A stretch of DNA of 64,000 nt, taken from contig NZ_ML660170.1 of NCBI RefSeq assembly GCF_007004725.1, forward strand, positions 273,162-337,161, given 5' to 3'. Shown here in pieces: positions 55,754 to 64,000 of the stretch (positions within the stretch are counted from its first letter, which is position 1; each line of letters starts with the position of its first letter). The translations under genes were made by a program, and so were the position numbers. The stretch is from Aliikangiella coralliicola. Its GTDB lineage: Bacteria > Pseudomonadota > Gammaproteobacteria > Enterobacterales > Kangiellaceae. Below the pieces are notes generated by a model. The model was not told the origin of the DNA and searched no databases. It worked only from the letters and a program-made list of their open reading frames with translations.

Positions 55754-56710
55754 CTATTTCAAGGTCTCAAGAATTTCTTCATCAGAACCTTCCGCAATTC
55801 CATCGAACAAGAAAGTACTTAAGTAACGCTCTCCTGTATCAGGTAGCATCGCCAAAATGGTTGAGCCTTCAGGCGCTGTCTCAGCAACTTTAAGTGCAGT
55901 CGCAAATGTTGCACCAGATGAAATACCACAGAAAATACCCTCTTTTTGCGCCAGCTCAAGGGCGGTATCCCGTGCGACTTCATCATTAACTGGAATAACC
56001 TGATCGATGACTTCACGATTTAGTACTTCCGCGACAAAATCAGGTGTCCAACCCTGGATTTTATGCGGAGCCCAATCTTTTCCACTTAGTAACGCAGCAC
56101 CTTCAGGCTCTGTTCCAATCACTTGCACTTCAGGGCGCGCAACTTTCAACACCTCTCCAACGCCTGTAATTGTACCGCCAGTACCATAACCACTGACGAA
56201 GTAGTCTAGCCGTTCACCAGCGAAATCACGCAAAATTTCAGGAGCAGTTGTATTGCGGTGGTATTCTGGGTTAGCTTCATTCTCAAACTGTTGCGCCAGG
56301 AACCATCCATTTTTTTCCGCAAGTTCCGCTGCAATTCGCACCATTCCGGTACCACGTTCAGCTGCTGGAGTTAGAACAACTTTGGCCCCAAGGGCACGCA
56401 TAACTTTACGGCGCTCAACAGAGAAGGTCTCAGTCATTACTGCAACAAAAGGATAGCCCTTCGCGGCGCATACCATCGCTAACGCGATACCGGTATTACC
56501 TGAAGTCGCCTCTACGACAGTTTGACCTGGTTTTAAACGCCCTTTTTGTTCCGCATCGTTAATAATTGCAAACGCTAATCGATCCTTAACCGACGCCAAT
56601 GGGTTAAAAAATTCAGGTTTAACATACATATTGACATGCTTCGGGGCCAAACGATTAATCTTGATAATTGGCGTATTACCGATAGTGTCAAGAATTGACT
56701 CGTATTTCAT
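55754..56710 (-). CDS. cysK: Cysteine synthase (O-acetylserine sulfhydrylase)
   Basis: 318 residues. Start 'MKYESILDTIGNTPIIKINR', PLP lysine in 'NPLASVKDRLAF', 'EATSGNTGIALAMVCAAKGY', the glycine loop 'GYGTGGTITGVGEVLK', and 'GIFCGISSGATFATAL'. It makes cysteine from O-acetylserine and sulfide. The MSGNTG-type loop reads TSGNTG. It is read leftward after cysG with 36 bases between, so siroheme and cysteine synthesis are likely co-transcribed. The acidic C-terminus ('GSDEEILETLK') is slightly unusual but not disruptive. Confidence 0.92.
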   Translation of the reverse strand: MKYESILDTIGNTPIIKINRLAPKHVNMYVKPEFFNPLASVKDRLAFAIINDAEQKGRLKPGQTVVEATSGNTGIALAMVCAAKGYPFVAVMTETFSVERRKVMRALGAKVVLTPAAERGTGMVRIAAELAEKNGWFLAQQFENEANPEYHRNTTAPEILRDFAGERLDYFVSGYGTGGTITGVGEVLKVARPEVQVIGTEPEGAALLSGKDWAPHKIQGWTPDFVAEVLNREVIDQVIPVNDEVARDTALELAQKEGIFCGISSGATFATALKVAETAPEGSTILAMLPDTGERYLSTFLFDGIAEGSDEEILETLK

Positions 56711-56746
56711 AGTAGTATTTCCCGTATTAAAGATTGGATATTAAGT

Positions 56747-58162
56747 TTATTGATTAACGATCTTACTGAGTTCTGGCTTCGCTTCGATCAGCTGACCGTG
56801 TTTAAACCAGTGTAAATCTTTCGCTAGCTTGGCGACTTCGCCAACAATGATTAGGGCTGGTGCTTGAATAGAGTATCTATCAACCATTAATGATAGTTCA
56901 TGAAGCTCGCCAACGACGACTTTTTGGTCTGATGTTGTCCCTTTTGCGACTATCGCGACAGGTGTGCTGGGCTTACCGCCGTGCTTAATTAACGAGTCAG
57001 ATATTTTTTTACTTCGCATCAATCCCATATAAAAAACAAGGGTTTGATTTTCTTTCGCCAAACTTTGCCAGTCAACTTTGCTGTCAGTTCCCTTTTCGTG
57101 CGCTGTAACGAATCGTACAGATTGAGAATGATCTCTATGAGTTAAAGGAATACCTGCGTAGCTAGCACAACCAGCTGCCGCAGTAACACCCGGTACAACT
57201 TCGTAATCGACCCCATGTTCAGCTAAAACTTGAATTTCTTCACCACCTCGCCCAAAGATAAATGGATCGCCTCCTTTCAATCTGACGACAGATAGTCCTT
57301 TCTGAGCATATTCAACTAGTAGTTCGTTAGTACGGTCCTGAGTGACAAAGTGTTGACTCGATCTTTTGCCAACATAAACAAGAGTAGCGTCTTTACGGAC
57401 ACTGGCTAAAATCTCTTCACTTACCAACGCATCATGTAACACAACATCAGCTTTCTGGATGAGTTTTAGTGCTTTTACGGTTAATAAATCAACGGCACCA
57501 GGCCCTGCCCCTACAATGTAAACTTTGCCTGTAGGTCGATGGTTATTTTGATAATCTTCAAATAAAGAATGAGTATCTTTCTCAAGCTGGTTTTCATCTT
57601 TTAATGCTGACTCGATATACCATTCCGAAAAACTGCGTTTATCGGTCATTTGTTTAAACTTTTTTTTAATTTCCGGCCTTAAACCCTTAAGTTTTAACAA
57701 TAACTTACCAAGCGATCTAGGAAGTAACCACTCTATCTTTTCACGAATTTTTCTTGCCAAAACCGGCGAAACGCCTGAACTGGAAACAGCAATTAGTAGT
57801 GGCGATCGATCAATCACTGCGGGCATGATAAATGTGCTCAATTCCAGGTCATCGACAACATTAACCCACACATTACGTTGTTGTGCTGCGATACTCACCT
57901 GGCGATTAGCCATTCGATCATCGGTTGCAGCTATTACCAGGTAAATATTATCGAGTATATCGGGGGTAAAACTTCCACGAATAAGCTCAACACCATTGTT
58001 TTCAGCTATTTCAGCCACTTCTTCGCAAAAATCGTGACTTACCATAGTCACCAGGCTGTCTGACTTTAGCAAATGTTTTAATTTACGTGCAGCCACATCT
58101 CCGCCGCCTACGATGAGGCAACGCCGACCTTTCATTTGTACTGTAATTGGTAAGTAATCCAC
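56747..58162 (-). CDS. cysG: Siroheme synthase (fused dehydrogenase/ferrochelatase and methyltransferase)
   Basis: 471 residues, the enteric fused form. N-terminal part about 1-210: NAD-binding 'GRRCLIVGGGDVAARK' and 'AVSSSGVSPVLARKIREKIE', carrying the serine that is phosphorylated in Salmonella CysG. C-terminal part about 215-460: uroporphyrinogen-III methyltransferase with 'VGAGPGAVDLLTVKAL', 'RLKGGDPFIFGRGGEE', 'TAAAGCASYAGIPLTHRD' and 'LVFYMGLMRS'. It makes siroheme for sulfite reductase. The start is a GTG at 58162. It is divergent from cysB; a promoter and Met box lie between them. Confidence 0.95.
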   Translation of the reverse strand: MDYLPITVQMKGRRCLIVGGGDVAARKLKHLLKSDSLVTMVSHDFCEEVAEIAENNGVELIRGSFTPDILDNIYLVIAATDDRMANRQVSIAAQQRNVWVNVVDDLELSTFIMPAVIDRSPLLIAVSSSGVSPVLARKIREKIEWLLPRSLGKLLLKLKGLRPEIKKKFKQMTDKRSFSEWYIESALKDENQLEKDTHSLFEDYQNNHRPTGKVYIVGAGPGAVDLLTVKALKLIQKADVVLHDALVSEEILASVRKDATLVYVGKRSSQHFVTQDRTNELLVEYAQKGLSVVRLKGGDPFIFGRGGEEIQVLAEHGVDYEVVPGVTAAAGCASYAGIPLTHRDHSQSVRFVTAHEKGTDSKVDWQSLAKENQTLVFYMGLMRSKKISDSLIKHGGKPSTPVAIVAKGTTSDQKVVVGELHELSLMVDRYSIQAPALIIVGEVAKLAKDLHWFKHGQLIEAKPELSKIVNQ

Positions 58163-58319
58163 AACATTTTCCGATAGTTCTTTGCGATAACCATAAGACC
58201 ACTATTTCTCAAATTCAAGAAATAGACATTCGCTCTTTATACATAACCAGTGGAAATACCGCACAACGACGGGCGTTTGATGGTAATAATTGCTGTTAAT
58301 ATCTATTATTAATAATAAG

Positions 58320-58347
58320 TTGATATTCTTTACAAAGGGTGTTAAAT
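58320..58347 (+). promoter_or_regulatory. Candidate cysB promoter
   Basis: TTGATA (58320-58325) and TTAAAT (58342-58347) are a -35/-10 pair with a 16-base spacer, about 85 bases before the cysB ATG. The predicted start point falls just in front of the Met box. Prediction by eye only. Confidence 0.4.
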
Positions 58348-58358
58348 TTGCGCCTTCT

Positions 58359-58374
58359 TTACGTCTAGACGTCT
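58359..58374. promoter_or_regulatory. Tandem Met boxes upstream of cysB
   Basis: TTACGTCT (58359-58366) followed directly by a perfect AGACGTCT (58367-58374). A perfect consensus copy beside a 6-of-8 copy is what MetJ dimers need. The site is about 57 bases before the cysB start and about 185 bases from the divergent cysG start. Confidence 0.75.
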
Positions 58375-58430
58375 AAATAGCGATTTAGTTGTATAAAAGC
58401 AGTAACCAAACCATAGATGAAGTGAATACG

Positions 58431-59426
58431 ATGAAGCTACACCAATTGAAGTACCTGGTAGCGATAGTTGAAAACAATTTTAATATTACAACTGCCGCTG
58501 AAAAGATTTATACATCCCAGCCTGGGATCAGCAAGCAATTACGCTTGCTTGAAGACGAACTAGACCTGAAAATTTTTGAGCGTAGCGGCAAACAATTAAT
58601 CGGGCTAACCGCCCTTGGCGAAGATGTTGTTAAACACGCACGTCGAGCACTTCAAGAAGTCGAAAATATTAAACGAATTGCGCAAGATAAAAACAAAGTT
58701 GAGTCAGGTAGCTTTAGCCTGGCAACAACTCAAACTCAAGCCAAATATGTATTACCAGAAGTTTTTAAACGCTTTCACGCTCGTTTTCCCAATTTACAAA
58801 TCGATCTGCAGCACGGCTCAGCAGAACAGATGAGTGATCTTCTGGATAAAAAACAAATTGATTTTGCAATTGCTTCTGATAATACCAACTTGTCTCCCGA
58901 TGTAATTAAGATCCCTTGTTATCATTGGGATCGGGTTATTGTTTTTCCACAAGACCACCCTTTGGGAGACTTAACAAAACCAACGATTGAAGACATTGCC
59001 AAGTATCCAATCATCACCTATAAAAAACCAGCTGTTGGCGAGTCAAGCTTAGTCAAAGCAATGAAAGCAAAAGGATTACAACCTAACATTGTCTTCACTG
59101 CGAGAGATGCCGATGTTATAAAAACTTATGTGCGCAATGGACTCGGCATTGGAATTATTGCGAGCATGGCCTTTAACCCAAGAACAGATCAAGACTTGAT
59201 CGGTTTTTCGGCAAAAAATATTTTACCCCGCTGCACGACCTGGATTGCGTTTAATAAAAACTTATTGCTACGCCGCTACATGTATAGTTTTATCGAGTTG
59301 TTTGCACCTCATATCACACGCGAGTGGCTCAACGGATATGTCAATAAAGAAATCCCGGTTGACGGCGGCATTATCAGTCAGGGAGAAGAACAATCGCTTC
59401 CGATGCATCGAATAGGAAATGCGTAG
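58431..59426 (+). CDS. cysB: LysR-type cysteine regulator CysB
   Basis: 331 residues from the ATG at 58431 (MKLHQLKYLVAIV); a TTG at 58389 is in frame but encodes an unrelated extension. The winged helix-turn-helix is at about 1-60 ('TTAAEKIYTSQPGISKQLRLLEDEL'). The effector domain has 'SLATTQTQAKYVLPEVFKRF', 'IPCYHWDRVIVFPQDHPL' and 'FTARDADVIKTYVRNGLGIGIIASMA', all CysB hallmarks. CysB activates sulfate assimilation when N-acetylserine is present. The tandem Met boxes in front of it suggest an added repression by MetJ. Confidence 0.95.
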   Translation: MKLHQLKYLVAIVENNFNITTAAEKIYTSQPGISKQLRLLEDELDLKIFERSGKQLIGLTALGEDVVKHARRALQEVENIKRIAQDKNKVESGSFSLATTQTQAKYVLPEVFKRFHARFPNLQIDLQHGSAEQMSDLLDKKQIDFAIASDNTNLSPDVIKIPCYHWDRVIVFPQDHPLGDLTKPTIEDIAKYPIITYKKPAVGESSLVKAMKAKGLQPNIVFTARDADVIKTYVRNGLGIGIIASMAFNPRTDQDLIGFSAKNILPRCTTWIAFNKNLLLRRYMYSFIELFAPHITREWLNGYVNKEIPVDGGIISQGEEQSLPMHRIGNA

Positions 59427-59634
59427 TCAGTCAATCATCAGTATTGCACTTGATACACTAACAAAGAAAAGCGAATTAACTGTATTTATGAACTGGTCTA
59501 GTAATAGCTGGTGGTTAGCAAAATACCTGCTTCCATCGTCAGTTATTACTAACCAGTCAATAAAAAATTGATCAAAGGGCTGATAATAAATCTAGTTTAA
59601 ATAAGTCCTGGTTTAACAAATACTGACGTGATCT

Positions 59635-62600
59635 ATGAGCGACAAAACTGAATTACTCAATCAACTACTTCAAGAACGAATTCTGCTGTTAGACGGTGCA
59701 ATGGGCACAATGATCCAGTCTTATCAGTTTGAAGAAAATGATTACCGCGGCGATCGTTTCAAAAACTGGCATTGTGATTTAAAAGGCAATAATGATCTGC
59801 TCAGTATTACTCAACCTGAAGCCATAAAATCGATCCATCGTGAGTACCTGGAAGCTGGCTCAGATATTATCGAAACCAATACATTTAACGCAACAAGTAT
59901 TGCAATGGCAGATTATGAAATGGAAGCGATTAGTGCTGAAATTAATTTCGAATCTGCACGATTAGCGAAGCAAGTTGCGCAAGAAATTTCTACTCCAGAC
60001 AAACCGCGCTTCGTTGCTGGTGTATTAGGACCTACCAATAAAACCAGCAGTCTCTCACCAGACGTTAATGACCCTGGCTATCGAGCAATTACTTTTGAAG
60101 AGCTAAAGACCGCTTACTATGAATCGACAAAAGCACTTGTTGAAGGTGGCTCAGATATTATTTTAATCGAAACGATTTTCGATACGCTCAATGCTAAAGC
60201 CGCAATTTACGCCGTAGAAGAATATTTTGAAAATGAAAATATCCGTCGTCCAGTAATGATTTCCGGCACTATTACTGATGCCTCGGGAAGAACACTGACC
60301 GGCCAGACTACCGAAGCTTTTTACAACTCTCTGCAACACGCGAAACCGATTAGTTTTGGTTTAAATTGTGCCCTGGGAGCAAAAGAACTTCGTCAATATA
60401 TTTCAGAGCTTTCGCGTGTGGCCAACTGCTATGTATCAGCCCATCCAAACGCCGGATTACCCAATGAATTTGGCGGTTACGATGAAACTCCTGAAGATAT
60501 GGTTAACGAACTTTCAGAATGGGCTGAACTTGGATTACTCAATATTGTCGGTGGTTGTTGTGGGACAACGCCAGCCCACATCAAAGCGCTCAATCAGCTC
60601 GCTGAAAATCACTCGCCAAGAAAAATCACAGAGCTTCGAGCAGCTTGCCATTTGTCAGGATTAGAACCGCTGACAATTGATAAAGAAAGTCTGTTTATTA
60701 ATGTTGGAGAGCGAACCAATGTAACTGGGTCTGCAAGGTTTCTCAGGCTGATTAAAGAAAATGACTTCGAAACTGCACTTGACGTTGCCAGAGATCAAGT
60801 TGAAAACGGCGCTCAAATAATTGATATCAATATGGATGAAGGAATGCTTGATTCTGTTGAAAGTATGAAACGCTTTCTCAATCTCATAGCTGCCGAGCCA
60901 GATATCTCTCGCGTGCCGATTATGCTCGACTCTTCCAAATGGGAAGTAATTGAAGCCGGATTACAGTGTATTCAGGGAAAAGGAATTATCAACTCTATTT
61001 CACTTAAAGAAGGCGAAAAAGAATTTATTTCACATGCAAAAAAAGCACTCCGTTATGGTGCAGCAGTGATCGTAATGGCTTTTGACGAGCAAGGTCAAGC
61101 GGACACATATCAGAGAAAAATAGAAATCTGCGAAAGAGCCTACAATATTTTAACTAAAGATGTTGGTTTTTCTGCGGAAGATATTATTTTCGATCCAAAT
61201 ATTTTCGCGATAGCCACAGGAATTGAAGAGCATAATAATTACGCAGTGGACTTTATTGAAGCAACCCGCTGGATTAAACAAAACCTAAAAGGTGCGATGG
61301 TCTCTGGGGGCGTATCAAATGTTTCGTTTTCATTCAGGGGAAACAATCCGGTCAGAGAAGCCATCCATGCCGTCTTTTTATATCATGCAATTAGCGCTGG
61401 TATGGACATGGGAATTGTTAACGCGGGTCAGTTGGAGGTCTATTCTGAAATCGATCCTGAGCTGAAAAAAGCTGTCGAAGCAGTTGTGCTAAACGCTGAT
61501 CCTGAAGCCACTGAAAAGTTAGTAGAAATCGCTGAGAGTTTTCGAGCAACATCCGATTCTGAAAAAGAAGATAATCGTCTTGCCTGGAGAGAACAACCTG
61601 TAAATCAAAGAATTGAACATTCTCTGGTGAAAGGAATAACCGAGTTTATCGATGAAGATATCGAAGAGGCACGTCAATCATATGATCGGCCGCTGCATGT
61701 CATCGAAGGCCCATTAATGGATGGAATGAATATTGTTGGCGATCTTTTCGGCTCTGGAAAAATGTTTTTACCACAAGTGGTTAAGTCGGCAAGAGTGATG
61801 AAAAAAGCCGTAGCCTATCTTGAACCGTTTATGGAAGAAGAAAAGAAAACGCTCAACCTTGAAACCAAATCAAATGGAAAAATCCTGCTCGCAACAGTTA
61901 AAGGAGACGTGCACGATATTGGAAAAAATATTGTTGGTGTAGTGCTTCAATGTAACGGATATGAAGTGATCGATTTAGGCGTTATGGTTAGCTGTGAAAA
62001 AATCATTGAAGTCGCTAAAAAAGAAAATTGTGATCTTATTGGTTTGTCCGGGTTGATCACCCCTTCTCTTGATGAAATGGTTTATGTTGCTAAAGAAATG
62101 CAACGTCACGGGTTAAACATTCCACTGCTTATCGGCGGTGCGACAACCTCTAAAATTCACACTGCAGTGAAAATTGAACCTAACTATGAACATTCTGTCA
62201 TTTACATTACCGACGCGTCACGAGTTGTTACCGCTGCGAGTCAATTGTTAAGCGACGATCACAAACCTGAATATGTCGAGAAAGTAAAAACTGAATATCA
62301 AACTCTAAGAGTAGAGAGAGAGGGAAAACAAACCAAAGTAAAGTCGACAGATCTCGACGAATCTCGCAAGTATAAAATTGATATTAATTGGCAAGAATAC
62401 AAACCAATTGTACCCTGTTTTCTCGGGACAAAGGTATTTGATGAGTATCCGCTCGACGATTTGAGAAATAGAATTGACTGGACGCCTTTTTTCCGCAGCT
62501 GGGAACTAGCGGGTAAATTCCCGCGAATATTAACAGACGAAGTGGTTGGAGAGTCGGCAACAAAATTGTACGACGACGCCCAGAAAATGCTCGATAAGAT

Positions 62601-63324
62601 TATCACTGAAAAATGGTTAACCGCCCGAGCGGTAATTGGCTTCTATCCCGCGAATAGTGTCGATCATGACGACGTCGAGATTTACGAAGATCAATCTAAA
62701 AATAACGTCTCTCATAAACTCCATTTTTTACGACAGCAAAAGCAGACACGAAAAGGCAAAGCAAATCATGCTTTGGCAGATTTTATTGCGCCAAAAGATA
62801 GTGGCGTAACCGATTATATTGGCGCGTTTGCTGTGACCGCTGGTATTGGCATTGACCAGCACGTGAAACGATTTGAAGAGGCACATGACGATTATTCGAG
62901 CATTCTTCTCAAAGCGCTCGCCGATAGATTAGCAGAAGCATTCGCAGAAAGGATGCATGAAAGAGTCAGAAAAGAGTTCTGGGGTTACGCTACTGATGAA
63001 AATCTATCGAATGAAGAACTTATATCAGAACGATATCAAGGTATTCGCCCCGCTCCAGGATATCCTGCTTGCCCAGATCATACTGAAAAAGCGACCCTCT
63101 GGGAAATGTTAAAACCAGACGAAAATATTGAATTAAACATCACTGAGAGTTTCGCAATGTTTCCTACTGCAGCGGTTTCAGGATGGTATTTTTCGCATCC
63201 CCAATCACAATATTTTGGTGTTGGAAAAATCTCCAAACAACAAGTTGAAGATTATGCCAAGAGAAAAAATTGGAGTCTAGAACAAGCTGAAAGATGGCTT
63301 GCTCCTAATTTAAATTATGGTTAA
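59635..63324 (+). CDS. metH: Cobalamin-dependent methionine synthase
   Basis: 1229 residues, full length. Domains in order: homocysteine-binding barrel about 1-330 with zinc cysteines ('LNCALG', '[12 protein letters not shown]'), pterin/methyl-THF barrel about 360-640 ('[14 protein letters not shown]', '[11 protein letters not shown]'), cap and B12-binding about 650-890 with '[15 protein letters not shown]' carrying the cobalt-ligand histidine, and the SAM-dependent reactivation domain about 910-1229 with '[15 protein letters not shown]'. It transfers the methyl group of methyl-THF to homocysteine. I saw no cobalamin riboswitch in the 208 bases upstream and no clear Met box. Confidence 0.97.
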   Translation: MSDKTELLNQLLQERILLLDGAMGTMIQSYQFEENDYRGDRFKNWHCDLKGNNDLLSITQPEAIKSIHREYLEAGSDIIETNTFNATSIAMADYEMEAISAEINFESARLAKQVAQEISTPDKPRFVAGVLGPTNKTSSLSPDVNDPGYRAITFEELKTAYYESTKALVEGGSDIILIETIFDTLNAKAAIYAVEEYFENENIRRPVMISGTITDASGRTLTGQTTEAFYNSLQHAKPISFGLNCALGAKELRQYISELSRVANCYVSAHPNAGLPNEFGGYDETPEDMVNELSEWAELGLLNIVGGCCGTTPAHIKALNQLAENHSPRKITELRAACHLSGLEPLTIDKESLFINVGERTNVTGSARFLRLIKENDFETALDVARDQVENGAQIIDINMDEGMLDSVESMKRFLNLIAAEPDISRVPIMLDSSKWEVIEAGLQCIQGKGIINSISLKEGEKEFISHAKKALRYGAAVIVMAFDEQGQADTYQRKIEICERAYNILTKDVGFSAEDIIFDPNIFAIATGIEEHNNYAVDFIEATRWIKQNLKGAMVSGGVSNVSFSFRGNNPVREAIHAVFLYHAISAGMDMGIVNAGQLEVYSEIDPELKKAVEAVVLNADPEATEKLVEIAESFRATSDSEKEDNRLAWREQPVNQRIEHSLVKGITEFIDEDIEEARQSYDRPLHVIEGPLMDGMNIVGDLFGSGKMFLPQVVKSARVMKKAVAYLEPFMEEEKKTLNLETKSNGKILLATVKGDVHDIGKNIVGVVLQCNGYEVIDLGVMVSCEKIIEVAKKENCDLIGLSGLITPSLDEMVYVAKEMQRHGLNIPLLIGGATTSKIHTAVKIEPNYEHSVIYITDASRVVTAASQLLSDDHKPEYVEKVKTEYQTLRVEREGKQTKVKSTDLDESRKYKIDINWQEYKPIVPCFLGTKVFDEYPLDDLRNRIDWTPFFRSWELAGKFPRILTDEVVGESATKLYDDAQKMLDKIITEKWLTARAVIGFYPANSVDHDDVEIYEDQSKNNVSHKLHFLRQQKQTRKGKANHALADFIAPKDSGVTDYIGAFAVTAGIGIDQHVKRFEEAHDDYSSILLKALADRLAEAFAERMHERVRKEFWGYATDENLSNEELISERYQGIRPAPGYPACPDHTEKATLWEMLKPDENIELNITESFAMFPTAAVSGWYFSHPQSQYFGVGKISKQQVEDYAKRKNWSLEQAERWLAPNLNYG

Positions 63325-63367
63325 TTAATATCGCGAATGAGTTATTGACAACTCTTCCCTTATTAAC

Positions 63368-63386
63368 GATAATGATTCTCATTAGC
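63368..63386. promoter_or_regulatory. Fur box
   Basis: The 19-mer at 63368-63386 reads GATAATGATTCTCATTAGC, matching 16 of 19 positions of the Fur consensus (GATAATGATAATCATTATC). It is 20 bases before the start codon of the following gene, and a second partial half-site (GTCATTATT) lies at 63398-63406. Confidence 0.8.
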
Positions 63387-63406
63387 AAATAATAAGAGTC
63401 ATTATT

Positions 63407-63850
63407 GTGGACATATGGAAGAAACTTATAAGAGACGGCAACAAACTTTATAATGCCGGGCAGTATAGTTTATCCCAACAAAAGTATTTGAAAGCTCTGG
63501 AGCGTTCAAAATATCTATACTATCGTTGGCCGGTACCAAAAGAAGCTATCGCGTGTGTTACAACTTCATACCAATATTACAGCGAAAGTTACACTGCCCA
63601 AGGCGAGGTAGAAATGGCCTGCAATATTCTACTGCAGGCTCACAAAGTTATTATATCGCTTACCCATCTCAGCGGAAGTAATTCTGAATACCACCCGCAT
63701 CTGCGCTCGGCCAAAGATCAAATTACAAATGCGTTAGCAACACTACTCTCAGAATATCCTGACTTAAAAATTTGCGAAGGATGCTACAGAGAGATTTTCG
63801 GTCACTCCAAACCACAGAAAATGGTTACGCGCCCCTATGCTCTAAATTAA
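63407..63850 (+). CDS. Small TPR-like protein of unknown function, Fur-box linked
   Basis: 147 residues, no signal peptide or membrane segment. It is almost entirely helical, with TPR-like pairs ('GNKLYNAGQYSLSQQKYLKALERS', 'GEVEMACNILLQAHKVII'), and a short Cys-containing end ('LKICEGCYREIFGHSK', a CxxC pair). The start is a GTG at 63407 with AAGAG upstream. The Fur box directly in front suggests repression by iron. I do not recognise a function; the CxxC could bind metal or be redox active, which is speculation. After it the window holds only about 150 bases with an inverted repeat. Confidence 0.6.
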   Translation: MDIWKKLIRDGNKLYNAGQYSLSQQKYLKALERSKYLYYRWPVPKEAIACVTTSYQYYSESYTAQGEVEMACNILLQAHKVIISLTHLSGSNSEYHPHLRSAKDQITNALATLLSEYPDLKICEGCYREIFGHSKPQKMVTRPYALN

Positions 63851-63917
63851 CTCTATTAACAGACAGTCGCTTATTTTCTCAATATTGTTGGTCTCTGCGT
63901 TTAGTGCACTCTTTAGC

Positions 63918-63977
63918 AGACAGTCACCGCATTGGTGTCAGGCTTTAACTCCTCAACCGCAAAACTCGTGACTGTCT
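63918..63977. repeat. 10-bp inverted repeat near the right edge
   Basis: AGACAGTCAC (63918-63927) and its exact mirror GTGACTGTCT (63968-63977) flank 40 bases. A third direct near-copy, AGACAGTCGC, is at 63861-63870. No gene is visible in this tail. It could be a hairpin, a regulator site or the edge of an element outside the window. Confidence 0.5.
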
Positions 63978-64000
63978 ATTCATTCCTGAAACGTATTCGC

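Noticed and set aside
59427..59634. Cobalamin riboswitch or Met box before metH
   Set aside because: I looked for a conserved B12-box-like sequence and AGACGTCT copies and saw none convincing.

Overview
The window looks like a contiguous stretch of chromosome from a marine-type gammaproteobacterium. Supporting evidence is the enterobacterial-like gene order pabB-nudL-sdaA, a MetJ/MetB/MetF methionine regulon with Met boxes, CysB and a fused CysG, a Fur box, the yfgD-wrbA-DUF2069 group, and moderately AT-rich DNA. A Kangiellaceae/Oceanospirillales-like host is my guess from the overall flavour; it is not proven. I see no rRNA, tRNA, CRISPR array, phage or insertion sequence.

Layout. 1-3340 (-): three exported proteins, two of them TPR-rich, in one operon that runs off the left edge. 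3976-9440: a TlpA-type thioredoxin lipoprotein, a PilZ-domain protein, a YihY/BrkB membrane protein that overlaps it tail to tail, and the trio yfgD(arsC-like)-wrbA-DUF2069. 9509-15747: aromatic biosynthesis (aroA, tyrA, aroC on the minus strand; pabB and nudL on the plus strand). TyrA has almost no chorismate mutase domain and AroA has an altered active-site loop. 15962-21962: sdaA, a degenerate soluble histidine kinase, uspE and a REC-REC-PAS-GGDEF-EAL protein.

22385-27742 is the most unusual region: a four-gene plus-strand operon encoding a ThDP enzyme, two small citrate-synthase-fold proteins that appear to have lost all three classical catalytic residues, and a full-length glutamine-dependent asparagine-synthase-like enzyme. 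This looks like a compact biosynthetic system I do not recognise. It faces an outer-membrane TonB receptor, a membrane histidine kinase and a lone periplasmic binding protein (27826-32590, -). 33023-40327 carries phenylacetate genes (paaG, paaY, paaZ) and a 2-oxoacid dehydrogenase E2/E1 pair with fused E1 alpha-beta. 41766-46096 is a second compact natural-product-like locus: a partial condensation/adenylation/carrier protein fused to a hydrolase-like domain, followed by a second hydrolase-like protein.

46201-51264 holds an exported methyltransferase-like protein, a DUF900 hydrolase, an Ap4A-phosphorylase-like protein and the ABC-F protein Uup. 51427-63324 is a sulfur amino acid island: metB-aspartokinase-metF (overlapping reading frames), metJ, cysK, cysG, cysB and metH. 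Met boxes lie between metJ and metB, and a perfect Met box lies in front of cysB, so methionine status may control the cysteine regulator. The window ends with a small helical protein behind a strong Fur box.

All family assignments were made by reading the translated sequence; no database search was run.
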